64,000 nt of DNA from Kiritimatiellia bacterium (GCA_028718125.1 JAQUMN010000007.1:62001-126000), one strand, 5' to 3'; shown: positions 17,036-26,726, counted from the stretch's first letter. Numbers and translations: made by a program. Notes: generated by a model from the sequence alone, not told the origin.

Positions 17036-20000
17036 TCATTTCCCACCGGCGGCATCAAACCGCAGCGCATACACGCACCCGTCATTGCCGCCGACAACAC
17101 ATTCCGCCACCCGCCTATTCCCGTCCAGCTCGACCACGCGCACGAACCGCATCCCGCCCCCGGTCGTGAACAGGGCCGTCTGACGCCCCGTATCGTCAAG
17201 AATGCGCATGCAATTATCAGCGCAGTCTACAAGCAGGTCCAGCCGGCCGTTGCCGTCAACATCGCCGAAGTCAATGTCACGAGGAATGGCGTCAACATTC
17301 CCGTGGAACAGCGTCCGGCCCCCGGCATCGAACGCATGCACCACGCCGCTGTCGGTCCCGACAAATATCTCCTTCTCCCCATCGCCCTCGAGATCGGCAA
17401 GCTTGACAAACGTGACCGTCGCGGCGAGTTCGCGGCTGATCCTGTCTTTGGTGTTCCAGGGAACGCAGAACACCAGATGCCCCATTCTGTCGCCGATGAC
17501 AAAATCGCCTTTTCCGTCACCATCGATGTCACCCATGGCAACGGCTGAGGGCCCTGCGTGGCCCGTCATGCCGATCGACATGAGACGTCCGCCCGTCTTA
17601 CCCCTGACAAGGTGCGCGGAGTAATAGTCGTTTCCGACGATCATTTCACCCGTGCCGTCGCCATCGATGTCAAAAGCGGCGCCGCATGTCGAATCATGCT
17701 TTTCCTGGTTCATGAACTTCCACAACGATTTCCCCTGGTGCGAGAAACCGTAGGCATACTCGAATGCCGCTATGCCTATCTGAAACTCGCCGACGGCGTC
17801 GGGGTCGGACGCGAAGAGAACTTGGGGAACAACCGGTAGGGGAACTTCCCATAGCCGTGCGCCGTCGGCATCGATACAGGACAGGAACCCAGCGCCATGG
17901 CCGCTCGCCACGATGATCCGCCTGTCGCCCGGGCCGCCGATCACGGCCCGCAAGGCGCTATCCATGCCGCGCAGGCCGGGGAGGCTGATGGTAGGCGTGG
18001 ACCATAGCGGCTTTCCGGCGGGAGAGAGGGCCGTGATAAAACCGGAGGCCGTGGCCACCAGGATTTCGGATTTTCCGTCCCCGTCACGATCGGCCGTTTC
18101 TATCCAGCGTATTTCTGTTTTGCCTTCCTCTTCACTGCGTTCATCCCCGACACGCGCGAACCCATCCTCTTTGAGGTCGTTCAGATCGGCGAGTTTGTCC
18201 TTTTCGATGAGTTCCAGCAGGTCTTTCGTTTCCGGCTTGCCCTTCGGGAATCCGGCAGCCTGGAAGTCCCGCGATTCCCACAAAACGCTTATTCTTGACT
18301 TTAACTTCCTGGCTTCCGCCTGGCTCGCGGCTTGCGCCTGGGTTTCGTTGCGCTCTCGAGCAACGGCCGTTGCGGCAAACAGCCCGGCCAGGGTCGCCTT
18401 GCGCTCCTCGAGCTGTGTGCGGGGCGACGGCTCGAATTGGAACGCGGTTCGGCCCGGGCCGGCGCTCATCTTCATTTCTGCGCCGGTGGAAAGCACGACA
18501 CGCACGGATTCAGCTGCCTCCACGATTCCCGTGCCCTTTTCCAGGTCAAGGAAGAAACTCACGGGCTTATCAGCCTGCAGGTTACAGTAGCCGGGCAGCG
18601 CCAGCCGCGTCGTCCCGCAGGTGTATACGACGCGTGGCCCAACGTGAAAGAGCGCGGCGTCGGTTTCCAGACCGGCAACCCCGCGGCACGGACCGATGCC
18701 CAGCAACGAATACTCTCCGGCCTGCTTCACCAGCACCGCGCCGGGCGCGACTCTCTCAGCACCGATGGATAGGGACTCCTTCGGCCCCTTCACGAAGAAG
18801 AGGTTGGCGATGACGGCTTTCTGGCCTTTCTTCATGCCCGCGTTCAAGGTCTGGACGAGCCTTTGGCAATACTTCAGATGTTCGAGCGTCTGCCGGGTCC
18901 CACCCAGGTTGATCAGGTGCAATGTCTGCTCTCTTTGTTTCGCCGTCATTTCCCGCCCGCTGAGGCCGACCGCACCCTGGGTGCGCCAGATGCAGTTAAG
19001 GCCAAACTGTCCGTCTTCTTCCGCTTCGATTTCTTCGACAAAAGCGAAATAGCGCTCTTTTTCCCAAATGATGTTGCGCGCCCAACTCACGCCGTTGTAG
19101 TTGGTAACCAACGTCTCCGTGAAGGCCACGTCGTTGAAATCCGCGAAATGGTCGAGCCGCGCGAGCCCCGGCAAGGACCCTCCCATGCCGTTTCGACGGA
19201 TGATCAGGGTGTTGTGCTCAGTGATATCGGGCATCATGTAGCCGCTGTCGTCGAGGAAATCGCAGCCATTATCGCTGAATAATATGATGGCATTGCCGTC
19301 GGGATGACCATGATAGCCGCCGGAAAAACCCGAGAGCAGCAGGTATTGATTAGTCGGATCAAAGCCGGCGCGGAACGACATTTTGTCGAAGTACCGGCTC
19401 GCGTGTTCCGCCTCCGGCTTCGGCGCGCCGAGATAGCCGTAGAGCCAATGGTCCAGGGGAAAGGGTTTGACTCCGAGCCAGCGTACCGGCGGCGCCTCAG
19501 CGAGATTGTTTACGATATAGCGTCCTACGTCCGCTGTTCCGCCGTATCGTTTGGGCAGAATATCAGGTTTCCCGCCACAGTGCTTGAACCACCAGAGATA
19601 GCTTCCGTCGCGGTAGTACCACGCGGCCATGGGCAGCATCACGGGGTGGTAATTATTCTGCATTTTCGACCAACTCAGAGAGTCGCCGAAGCCCCCGCTT
19701 CTTCCGCAATTGCTGGTGATCACGATGTGGTAATCCGCCGCTTTGCGGACCATGCCGGACGAGAAATACGTCATGTCGGGACGCAGCAGCGAATATTGCA
19801 GATTGGCAAACCAGGTGTAGTCCCCATAGCCAAGAGCATTGTCGCTCACCCGCCAGTGTTTGATCGGCTGCTCGAAATAGCGGTTCATGCGTTCGACCAG
19901 CCGGCGGCCGATTTCGAGATCGGGATAATATCGGGCAAAGTACAGGCCGGCATGCAAGGCGCTGACGGCGTGATGGTTATTCCCACCCGGGCCCTGGTCG

Positions 20001-20998
20001 CCTGTATTCTGGCGCGCATACATCAGCATGTGCGCATAATCATACAGTACGTTCGATATGAAAGTCCGGTCGTTGCCTTCATGCTGTTTAGGCGCATCCA
20101 GCCCCCCGGCGTCGTCGCCGGGAAGCGCTTCGCCCATCAGGAAGGTGTCACCTGTGTCCCGCTCGTCGAACGCTTCGTCCTCCTCGATGATATCCCATAA
20201 GAGCGGTAGCATTGTGAAAGAGGGGTAGATTTCATCGAACTTCTCCCTGTTCCTGAATGCCAGAGCAATCCTTTCCACGGCGTGCCGGAACATTCTGGCG
20301 TAGCCGGGAGTGCGGTACTTGCGCAGGATGAAACCGCATTCCATGGCATGGTTACCGGCGTGTTCGGGGGCAACATACCCCTTGCGGTTGACGTCGGCGG
20401 CAGTGAGCGGCGCAGGACCTTGATCCCGGCTCTTGAGCCGGAAAAGGCGGCCGACCTTGAGGGATTTACCTTCGGGTTTAAGAAGCTCTATGAATGCCTG
20501 CACTGCGCTCTGCACACCCTTGAAATCGCTGCCGCCGAGCGAGATGAAATTGCGCCCGTCCCCCATGGGGTTGTGGACGGTCTGAACCAGGTATCCGTTT
20601 TTGCCGGGCCATCCGGCATCCACATCCAGCTGTTCCATACAGTAGAGGCGTTCACTGACCTTGCTGGTCATCAGGTTGCCCAGCACGATTATCGCTCGCT
20701 TTTGCCCGCCGGCGGCACGCAGTTCGGCATCGGCGGCAACATCGGGGAGGACGGGCAGTTCCGTGCCTGTGAGATTGCCGACCGCCTGGCAGAGTTCGCG
20801 CGCCAGGCAGGCATAGCCGGGATCATCGGGCGCTACAATCGCCGCCATGGCCGCGCCATTGGAGACGAGAACCGTGTCTAAGCAGAAGTTCTTCACCGCG
20901 GGCAGGCGCATTTCCTCCGCCGCGTGCGCGTTCATCGCTGCCGCCAGAACCAGGGAGAGAACAAATCCTAACGGCATCACGCGCTTTACCGTCAGCAT
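17036..20998 (-). CDS. exported heparinase II/III-like protein with C-terminal FG-GAP repeats
   Basis: About 1320 residues. The ATG at 20998 follows GAGGAG by 10 bases and lies 4 bases after the stop of the upstream gene. It has a signal peptide (MLTVKRVMPLGFVLSLVLAAAMNAHA) and an N-terminal alpha/beta domain like those preceding some glycosidases (AIIVLGNLM, GYLVQTV). An alpha-helical barrel follows, then a heparinase II/III-like sheet domain with YHGHPDGNAIILFSDNG. Residues from about 970 hold FG-GAP/VCBS repeats such as DRDGDGKSEILVATASG and DIDGDGTGEMIVGNDYY, which form Ca2+-binding propeller blades. It is a probable polysaccharide lyase or a binder of acidic polysaccharide outside the cytoplasm. 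It is translated with the ASPIC protein upstream. Substrate unknown. Confidence 0.82.
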   Translation of the reverse strand: MLTVKRVMPLGFVLSLVLAAAMNAHAAEEMRLPAVKNFCLDTVLVSNGAAMAAIVAPDDPGYACLARELCQAVGNLTGTELPVLPDVAADAELRAAGGQKRAIIVLGNLMTSKVSERLYCMEQLDVDAGWPGKNGYLVQTVHNPMGDGRNFISLGGSDFKGVQSAVQAFIELLKPEGKSLKVGRLFRLKSRDQGPAPLTAADVNRKGYVAPEHAGNHAMECGFILRKYRTPGYARMFRHAVERIALAFRNREKFDEIYPSFTMLPLLWDIIEEDEAFDERDTGDTFLMGEALPGDDAGGLDAPKQHEGNDRTFISNVLYDYAHMLMYARQNTGDQGPGGNNHHAVSALHAGLYFARYYPDLEIGRRLVERMNRYFEQPIKHWRVSDNALGYGDYTWFANLQYSLLRPDMTYFSSGMVRKAADYHIVITSNCGRSGGFGDSLSWSKMQNNYHPVMLPMAAWYYRDGSYLWWFKHCGGKPDILPKRYGGTADVGRYIVNNLAEAPPVRWLGVKPFPLDHWLYGYLGAPKPEAEHASRYFDKMSFRAGFDPTNQYLLLSGFSGGYHGHPDGNAIILFSDNGCDFLDDSGYMMPDITEHNTLIIRRNGMGGSLPGLARLDHFADFNDVAFTETLVTNYNGVSWARNIIWEKERYFAFVEEIEAEEDGQFGLNCIWRTQGAVGLSGREMTAKQREQTLHLINLGGTRQTLEHLKYCQRLVQTLNAGMKKGQKAVIANLFFVKGPKESLSIGAERVAPGAVLVKQAGEYSLLGIGPCRGVAGLETDAALFHVGPRVVYTCGTTRLALPGYCNLQADKPVSFFLDLEKGTGIVEAAESVRVVLSTGAEMKMSAGPGRTAFQFEPSPRTQLEERKATLAGLFAATAVARERNETQAQAASQAEARKLKSRISVLWESRDFQAAGFPKGKPETKDLLELIEKDKLADLNDLKEDGFARVGDERSEEEGKTEIRWIETADRDGDGKSEILVATASGFITALSPAGKPLWSTPTISLPGLRGMDSALRAVIGGPGDRRIIVASGHGAGFLSCIDADGARLWEVPLPVVPQVLFASDPDAVGEFQIGIAAFEYAYGFSHQGKSLWKFMNQEKHDSTCGAAFDIDGDGTGEMIVGNDYYSAHLVRGKTGGRLMSIGMTGHAGPSAVAMGDIDGDGKGDFVIGDRMGHLVFCVPWNTKDRISRELAATVTFVKLADLEGDGEKEIFVGTDSGVVHAFDAGGRTLFHGNVDAIPRDIDFGDVDGNGRLDLLVDCADNCMRILDDTGRQTALFTTGGGMRFVRVVELDGNRRVAECVVGGNDGCVYALRFDAAGGK

Positions 20999-21002
20999 GG
21001 GT

Positions 21003-23699
21003 CTACGGCTCCTCAATCGCGAGAACTTGCGGCGCAGTCACACCCGGCAGTGTCACTCGCTTTCCCGACACCGGGAACAAGACCTCCACGGTGTACCGGC
21101 CGCCGCGCGGCACGCCCACGTGCTGCTCCAGAATGGCACCCGAATACATCGCCCCGCCGCCGGAACGCACTTCGCGATAGCCGCGCAAGCGACGGGTTGT
21201 ATTAGTTCCCGCTTCCTCATACACCCACACCTTGGCCCCTATGCCCGAAGTGTTCGTCTTGCGGCCCTTGACCCGGATCGTCAGGGCATTCCCGTCGTTC
21301 AGGTTGTTCCGCAACAAAGCGGACGGATACTTGGCCCACGCCGTGGCATAGAAATCCAGGTCGCCGTCACCGTCCAGGTCCCCGAAATTGAAGCCGTGCA
21401 CCCCGAAGACATCCAGCCCGATGGCCCCCGTCCGGTCGGCAAACGTGCCGTCCCCGTTGTTCTGGAAGGCAAAGCTGTCGAACCCGCCGTTGGCCAGGAA
21501 CAGGTCCAGCCATCCGTCGTTGTTCCAGTCCACGAAGGCCGTCCCGTAGGCGTGGTAGTTGCGCTTCATAGCGTCCAGTCCGGATCCCGGGGTCGCATCG
21601 GTGAACCGGAAATTCCCGTCGTTACGCAACAGCGCGTTGCGCCCGGCCACGTATATATCCAGATCGCCGTCATTGTCGTAATCGCCCAGCGCCAAGCCAA
21701 GCGAACCGCCGGAGATCCGATCTTGGCCCGCGCCCATGTAATCAGGGTGCTCGGCAAACGTTTTGCCGGCATCGTTGCTTAGCACGTGCAGGACGCTTCG
21801 GTTGTAGGCCACGAGGTCAACGTATCCATCCCCGTTCAAGTCCCCCATGGCGCAGGCCATGTTCCCGCCGTACCCTTTTTCCCCCTTGGACCCCAAGTCG
21901 GTCAGGCCCATCGCCGCCGTGGCATCCTCGAAGGTCCCGTCCCCGCGATTGCGATACATCCGGTTCTCCTGCGCGCAGCCCACGACATACAAATCAAGGT
22001 CTCCGTCGTTGTCGATGTCCGCCAGCATACAGATGGAAACCTTGCCGAGATTGCCCAGCCCGGCCGCCTGCGTCGCATTCCGGAACCCGCACTTGCCGTT
22101 CCCGAGGAACAGCGCGGAAACATCGTTCGTGCTTGCCATCTCCGGCATCCAGGACACGAACAGGTCCAGGTTCCCGTCGCCGTTCATGTCGCCGAACGCG
22201 CTCCCGATGCCGTATGGCAATGTCACGCCGGCCGGCCCGCCAATCTCGGTGAATTTCCAGTCACCGTCGTTCCGGTACAAGAGATTATAGTAGGGATCGG
22301 CTGTCAGAATCTTGCATTGGGTGGCGAAGATTTCCGGGCGCCCGTCGCCATTCACATCCGCAATCGCCACGTTCTTGGAATACCCGCCATACGTCATTCC
22401 GCACGCGTCGGTCACGTTTTCGAACAGCGTCTGCCCCGGTTTCTTTTCGCGCGCCCAGGATGACTTCTCCCAGGGATACCGCAGTTTTGTGTCTTGCGTA
22501 AGCCATTGCACTGCATTCGAAATAATCGCATATTCGCCGTCGCCCGGCGTGACCATCTTGGATTCGTTCCAGTTGGTGCCGCTCGACATGCCCGGGAACG
22601 TGCCGATTGCGACCGCCCTGCCATTGCCATGCCGGCCGACCACCACCACGTCGCAGCCCTGTGAGTCACGCACGAGAGCGGTCCCCTTCGACCCCGCCTT
22701 CAGCACGGCATATTCGCCATAAGTCGTCCTGATCGCATTGGTAATGCCACGGGTAATCGGATGCCGGGCGGGCGTCAAAGTCAAATTGCAGGTCTTCGCC
22801 ATGCCCGTAAACTCCCATATATCCGGGAACACCGAACCGGGGCCGCGCCCGCAGGAATCGTATATAAACATCATGCCGCCGCCGTTGCTGACATATTCCG
22901 CCAGCACATCCATGTTCGGGATCGCGCGGGTGCCGCACATCACTGCGGCCCGACACAGGCCCAGTTCCCGCTCGTCCAGATAATTTAGTTGGATGACCCG
23001 CCAGCCGCTCCGCATCAAGGGTTTGGCAATGGCGCCCGTACGGCCCACATAACTCCGCGAGCGCCGGAACACGCCGATCGTGCGGTCACGAACCTCCTGC
23101 CGGAACCGCCGCACCTCCGCCAAGTCCGCCGCCGTCCCGAATTCCGCGTCGGGCTTGGCGCTGCCATACAGCTCGATTTCGGCAATCCACATGGCGTTTG
23201 TCCGGGGCGGAGAGCCGCCGCCCGCCGGTTGCCAGACCCTGAACCGCTTGGAGGTCACCTCGTCGAATGTGTGCACCGACCGGGCCGCCTGCGGATTGTC
23301 CCGGATATCCAGAATATTCGTGAAGGCCTTGTCCCGCCATGCCTCTATGGCATAATGCCGGGAGCTGGCCGGACGGCCCTCATCGACACCCCAGAAGATC
23401 GCCACCGTCCGCACCGGCACGTCGGAGGTGAACGCCACCTCAACCCATCGCGGAGCAGCCGACCACTCCGACGACAACCATGCTTCCTGCCAGCGGAGCG
23501 GTTCGCGCATGCCGTCACACAGCATTTTGTTCTCGTATTCGTAACCGCACGAGTCGGTCTTGACTTGGGCGGGGAGCAGAATTTGCGCCGGCCCGGCCGC
23601 GGCAACACCGGCTGCGCAGGCAAACGCCGCCAGCGCCGAGATCATAGAACGTACGTAGTGTTGCGATTTGCCGATTCTTCCGCCTTTTTTAGCGTGCAT
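21003..23699 (-). CDS. exported FG-GAP/ASPIC (UnbV-like) protein with discoidin-like N-terminus
   Basis: 898 residues starting at 23699 behind AAAGGAA. A signal peptide ends near AGVAAAGPA. Residues about 35-150 resemble an F5/8-type (discoidin) domain (WLSSEWSAAPRWVEVAF, KRFRVWQPAGG). Residues about 190-370 look like a glutamine-amidotransferase-like fold (GGGMMFIYDSCGRG). The rest has many VCBS/FG-GAP units with DxNGDGxxD motifs (VNGDGRPEIF, NDGDLDLYV), and the final ~110 residues match the ASPIC/UnbV domain (LTIRVKGRKTNTSGIGAKV). Such proteins are secreted or surface-located and common in Planctomycetes and relatives. It probably binds or processes extracellular glycans with the heparinase-like partner downstream. 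Confidence 0.85.
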   Translation of the reverse strand: MHAKKGGRIGKSQHYVRSMISALAAFACAAGVAAAGPAQILLPAQVKTDSCGYEYENKMLCDGMREPLRWQEAWLSSEWSAAPRWVEVAFTSDVPVRTVAIFWGVDEGRPASSRHYAIEAWRDKAFTNILDIRDNPQAARSVHTFDEVTSKRFRVWQPAGGGSPPRTNAMWIAEIELYGSAKPDAEFGTAADLAEVRRFRQEVRDRTIGVFRRSRSYVGRTGAIAKPLMRSGWRVIQLNYLDERELGLCRAAVMCGTRAIPNMDVLAEYVSNGGGMMFIYDSCGRGPGSVFPDIWEFTGMAKTCNLTLTPARHPITRGITNAIRTTYGEYAVLKAGSKGTALVRDSQGCDVVVVGRHGNGRAVAIGTFPGMSSGTNWNESKMVTPGDGEYAIISNAVQWLTQDTKLRYPWEKSSWAREKKPGQTLFENVTDACGMTYGGYSKNVAIADVNGDGRPEIFATQCKILTADPYYNLLYRNDGDWKFTEIGGPAGVTLPYGIGSAFGDMNGDGNLDLFVSWMPEMASTNDVSALFLGNGKCGFRNATQAAGLGNLGKVSICMLADIDNDGDLDLYVVGCAQENRMYRNRGDGTFEDATAAMGLTDLGSKGEKGYGGNMACAMGDLNGDGYVDLVAYNRSVLHVLSNDAGKTFAEHPDYMGAGQDRISGGSLGLALGDYDNDGDLDIYVAGRNALLRNDGNFRFTDATPGSGLDAMKRNYHAYGTAFVDWNNDGWLDLFLANGGFDSFAFQNNGDGTFADRTGAIGLDVFGVHGFNFGDLDGDGDLDFYATAWAKYPSALLRNNLNDGNALTIRVKGRKTNTSGIGAKVWVYEEAGTNTTRRLRGYREVRSGGGAMYSGAILEQHVGVPRGGRYTVEVLFPVSGKRVTLPGVTAPQVLAIEEP

Positions 23700-24023
23700 G
23701 TATCGTTCCTTTTAGTGCATTGTTTACGCGCCTACCAGTGTGTCCTGGCCGTATTTGCGCTGCTTCCATAAGAGCTTCACTGTGCTTGAGCTATCGAAAA
23801 GGAAAGGAACGCAAAAGAGCGAAATACTCGTGAAAGTGTATGCGTGCGTATCGGGCTGGGCAAGTTCAAATTACGGAAAAATGATCCCGGCTCATTAAGC
23901 TGCGGCATGATTTACAATTTGCAGTGGAATCAAAGAGATGATATACATGAACTTATCTGGATGCGAAGGACGCCAGATCCATTCCGTTACATATATTTAC
24001 ATCCACACATTATCAGGAGGCAC
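23700..24023. other. divergent spacer before the DUF47/pit genes
   Basis: About 320 bases between the minus-strand ASPIC gene and the plus-strand DUF47 gene. The only candidate signal is TTGCAG (23919-23924), 17 bases, TATACA (23942-23947), a weak promoter for the phosphate genes. I see no convincing Pho-type direct repeats. An open frame continues upstream of the DUF47 start but has no ribosome site and no family likeness. Confidence 0.4.
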
Positions 24024-24653
24024 ATGAAATGGTTCCGGAAACTGTTGGGCTATGACGATAAATTTTTCGACCTGCTGGAAGCCAGCGCCGCGCAAGCCCA
24101 AAGTAGCGTGACCTTGCTGGTTGACCTGCTTGGCCGGCGAAACGAAGCGCCGCATCTCGATGCGTTCATCCAATCTCGCCGGGATGAAAAGCGCATTAAC
24201 GAGGAGATTACGGAGCAGTTGTGCAAGACCTTTGTAACGCCCCTGGAGCGCGAAGATATCGAATCCTTGAGCACGGCTCTTTATCGCATCCCGAAAACCA
24301 TCGAGAAATTCAGCCAAAAATACATTGTATGTCTCGATCAGGTGCGCGGCGTTGATTTTTCCGGCCAGGTCCAGCTGCTCGCACAGGCCGTGGCTACGGT
24401 GAAGGAAATGGTCAAAACGCTTCGCCGGCGCGCCGGCCTGGAAAAGGTCAAGGCTCAAAACAGACGGCTTCATCAACTGGAAGGCGAAGCCGACAAACTG
24501 ATCCTGGAACTGTTCAAAAACTTGTATACCGGCCGGCATGATCACCTGCGGGTGATTGTCAGCACGGATCTTTATGAAACGCTGGAAGAGATCATTGATC
24601 GCTGCCGGGATGCGGGCAATGTGATTTTTCAGATTGTCCTGAAATATTCCTGA
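24024..24653 (+). CDS. DUF47 (PhoU-like) phosphate-transport accessory protein
   Basis: 209 residues, all helical. The ATG at 24024 follows GGAGG by 5 bases, so the longer open frame from 23844 is rejected. The sequence MKWFRKLLGYDDKFFDLLEASAAQAQ and the C-terminal LYETLEEIIDRCRDAGNVIFQI are typical of DUF47, a PhoU-like bundle almost always encoded next to a PiT transporter. It probably controls the transporter or intracellular phosphate, as is inferred for the family. The pit gene starts 18 bases downstream, so they form an operon. Confidence 0.92.
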   Translation: MKWFRKLLGYDDKFFDLLEASAAQAQSSVTLLVDLLGRRNEAPHLDAFIQSRRDEKRINEEITEQLCKTFVTPLEREDIESLSTALYRIPKTIEKFSQKYIVCLDQVRGVDFSGQVQLLAQAVATVKEMVKTLRRRAGLEKVKAQNRRLHQLEGEADKLILELFKNLYTGRHDHLRVIVSTDLYETLEEIIDRCRDAGNVIFQIVLKYS

Positions 24654-24671
24654 CGCCGCGATTCTTTTCCT

Positions 24672-25745
24672 ATGCTGTTTATTTTCTTAATCATTCTGCT
24701 GGCGCTGGCGTTCGAATTCGTCAACGGCTTCCACGACACGGCCAATGCAATAGCAACGTCTATTTCGACAAAAGTGCTGACGCCCCGCCAGGCCGTTGTG
24801 CTGGCGGCGGTGTTCAACCTGCTTGGCGCACTGGCCGGAGTTTCCGTGGCAACCACGATCGGCAAGGGACTGGTGGATACGCAGTTCGTTACGCTCCACA
24901 CCATTTTGTTCGCCTTGTTGAGCGCGGTGTTGTGGAACCTGCTCACTTGGTGGCTGGGCTTGCCATCCAGCTCGAGCCATGCGCTGATCGGCGGATTGTG
25001 CGGGGCCACCCTGGCCTCGGCGCACGGCAACTGGGCGGTGATCCGCTGGTCAGTGGTAAATCCGGCCACCGGGGCCGTGGAAGGACTTTGGCACAAGGTC
25101 ATCATTCCCATGTTCGCGTCACCCGTGCTGGGCTTGCTGGGCGGTTTTTTGCTGATGATTTTTCTGCTCATTTGCCTAAACCGGATAACTCCGCGCTGGA
25201 TCAACCTGGTCTTCGGTAAACTGCAATTGCTCAGTGCGGCCAGCATCGGGTTCAGCCACGGCACTAACGACGCGCAGAAAACCATGGGCATCATTGCCCT
25301 GATTTTATTAACGGCAACCCAAGACGGGACCTTTGCGCACCTGCCTGCTTGGCTGCAATTTCTGGAAACGCCTAAATTTGAAGTAGCTTTCTGGATAAAG
25401 TTGGCATGCGCCCTGACCATGGCTGCCGGCACGGCGATGGGCGGATGGCGGATCATCAAGACCATTGGGCACAAGATGGTGCGGTTACAGCCTATTCACG
25501 GCTTCGCCGCCCAAACCACGGCTGCGGCCATTATCCAGGTGGCTACCCACTGGGGCATTCCGCTATCCACCACGCATGTAATTTCGTGCGCGGTCATGGG
25601 CGTGGGCGCCACCAAGCGGCTGAGCGCAGTTAAATGGGGGATCGTCGGGCAAATGGTTTGGGCCTGGATGCTGACCATGCCCGTCAGCGCCTTGCTGGCA
25701 TACGCTTTCCAGCGCGCCGTCATGTTGACAGTAAAATCATGGTAA
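24672..25745 (+). CDS. pit: PiT-family inorganic phosphate transporter
   Basis: 357 residues with about ten membrane helices. The N-terminal EFVNGFHDTANAIATSISTKVL and the second repeat GFSHGTNDAQKTMGIIAL are the paired PiT signature motifs (GFHDxANAI and SHGxNDAQ). PiT proteins import phosphate, often as a metal-phosphate complex, driven by H+ or Na+. It is encoded directly after the DUF47 accessory gene. The length is in the range of short bacterial PiT proteins. Confidence 0.95.
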   Translation: MLFIFLIILLALAFEFVNGFHDTANAIATSISTKVLTPRQAVVLAAVFNLLGALAGVSVATTIGKGLVDTQFVTLHTILFALLSAVLWNLLTWWLGLPSSSSHALIGGLCGATLASAHGNWAVIRWSVVNPATGAVEGLWHKVIIPMFASPVLGLLGGFLLMIFLLICLNRITPRWINLVFGKLQLLSAASIGFSHGTNDAQKTMGIIALILLTATQDGTFAHLPAWLQFLETPKFEVAFWIKLACALTMAAGTAMGGWRIIKTIGHKMVRLQPIHGFAAQTTAAAIIQVATHWGIPLSTTHVISCAVMGVGATKRLSAVKWGIVGQMVWAWMLTMPVSALLAYAFQRAVMLTVKSW

Positions 25746-25749
25746 CTCC

Positions 25750-25989
25750 TTGAACTTTCACAAACGCGCTTTGATCCGGCAAATTGCCGGTTGGACCTCG
25801 TTCGCCATCGGCGCGGCCGGGTTGATCCTGCCGGTGCTTCCGGGATGGTTTTTTTTAGGCATCGGGGCGCTCTTGCTCGCGCCACATGTCCGCATGTTTC
25901 GCCGTTTGGCGGCCTGTATCCATGTTCGTCTTCCCGCGTTGCGCGGGCGACTGCGTGCGTTCCGGAATTTCAAATCTCCGCCGCGCTGA
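25750..25989 (+). CDS. small membrane protein, PGPGW/DUF454-like
   Basis: 79 residues with one to two hydrophobic segments (TSFAIGAAGLILPVLPGWFFLGIGALLLA) followed by a basic tail. The LPVLPGWFFLGIGALLL stretch is like PGPGW-type putative transmembrane proteins. The start would be TTG at 25750, 4 bases after pit, with no good ribosome site, so the start and even the gene are uncertain. The preserved hydrophobic pattern and tight spacing argue that it is real and co-transcribed with pit. Confidence 0.6.
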   Translation: MNFHKRALIRQIAGWTSFAIGAAGLILPVLPGWFFLGIGALLLAPHVRMFRRLAACIHVRLPALRGRLRAFRNFKSPPR

Positions 25990-26048
25990 GACGATGTAGT
26001 CCGTGTGGCCGAATTGGCTGAAAGCAGGTTTGGGAATTAACCGGGCTG

Positions 26049-26092
26049 TAATTCAATGCCTAAGAATTTTACGCCTCCGGTGGACAATCCGG
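26049..26092 (+). repeat. dispersed repeat family C, partial copy
   Basis: AATTCAATGCCTAAGAATTTT followed by GCCTCCGGTGGACAA matches the left end of the copy at 52763-52940 (AATTCAATGCTAAGGAATTTT...GCCTCCAGTGGACAA). Only about 45 bp remain. The surrounding gene-free stretch 25990-26181 shows nothing else. Confidence 0.75.
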
Positions 26093-26181
26093 GTAGCCGC
26101 GCCCGTGGGGGCGTGGATTCGTCCGGCGGCCACGGCGTCACTGCCGCGGCTACATGAAACAACTGCCGCCTTTGGCGACCT

Positions 26182-26224
26182 ACTAATCTGGTTCTTCCGG
26201 AAATAGCGTGGGATTTTTCATTGA
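26182..26224 (+). repeat. outer inverted repeat, left arm
   Basis: Pairs with 26727-26767 on the opposite strand; the longest identical block is TAGCGTGGGATTT. Confidence 0.75.
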
Positions 26225-26277
26225 CCAAAAACAGGAATAGATGCCATATTAACGCTTGATTATGACTCACTCTTCGT

Positions 26278-26307
26278 CCGTCATTCCGAGCGAAGTCGAG
26301 GGATCTC
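26278..26307 (+). repeat. inner inverted repeat, left arm
   Basis: Pairs with 26640-26668. It ends one base before the GIY-YIG start codon, so it also occupies the place of that gene's ribosome-binding site. Confidence 0.8.
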
Positions 26308-26706
26308 ATGTCCCGCGAGGCATTTTGCGTTTACATGATGACCAACAAGGGACAGACGACGCTGCATATCGGAGTCACGAACAGCATGCTGCGTCGGGTC
26401 CATCAGCATCGATCAGGTGGCGTATCCGAGTTCACGGAACGATACGACCTGAATCGCCTTGTGGACTACGAGCAGTATAACGATCCGCGGGATGCGATTG
26501 CGCGAGAGAAGCAGTTAAAGCGTTGGCGCAGAGAGAAGAAGGAGGCCCTGATCGGAAAGATGAATCCGACGTGGGCGGATTTGGCCGCGAGTGTGCTCGG
26601 ACTCGGGTCGGCACCCGCGCCGGGGGGGTGGAAGAGACGGAGATCCCTCGACAAGCTCGGGATGACGGATATGGGCGCTCGGGATGACGCAGGGGCGGAG
26701 CGGTAG
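26308..26706 (+). CDS. GIY-YIG endonuclease-domain protein (UPF0213-like)
   Basis: 132 residues. The N-terminal ~85 residues form a GIY-YIG domain: FCVYMMTNKGQTTLHIGVTNSMLRRVHQH (the VYM...HIG pair replaces the usual GIY...YIG, with the catalytic Arg in LRRV). DLNRLVDYEQYNDPRDAIAREKQLKRWRREKK follows, with the conserved Glu/Lys metal region. The C-terminus reads through the right inner inverted repeat and is low in complexity, so the functional protein may be only ~100 residues. There is no Shine-Dalgarno; the inner repeat arm abuts the ATG. Single-domain GIY-YIG proteins of this type are common, and their role is usually unknown. Confidence 0.85.
   Translation: MSREAFCVYMMTNKGQTTLHIGVTNSMLRRVHQHRSGGVSEFTERYDLNRLVDYEQYNDPRDAIAREKQLKRWRREKKEALIGKMNPTWADLAASVLGLGSAPAPGGWKRRRSLDKLGMTDMGARDDAGAER
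26640..26668 (-). repeat. inner inverted repeat, right arm
   Basis: Complement of the left inner arm: GAGATCCCTCGAC then GCTCGGGATGACGG. It is translated as part of the GIY-YIG C-terminus. Confidence 0.8.
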
Positions 26707-26726
26707 GATATCGCCGAGGATAGCAC

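Noticed and set aside
19304-20200. 298-codon open frame on the plus strand, opposite the heparinase-like gene
   Set aside because: The minus strand encodes continuous domains with a signal peptide here; the plus frame is rich in His/Arg/Ala as expected of an antisense shadow in GC-rich DNA.
23844-24023. longer N-terminus of the DUF47 protein
   Set aside because: The ATG at 24024 has a strong GGAGG and yields the standard family length; the extension shows no family likeness.
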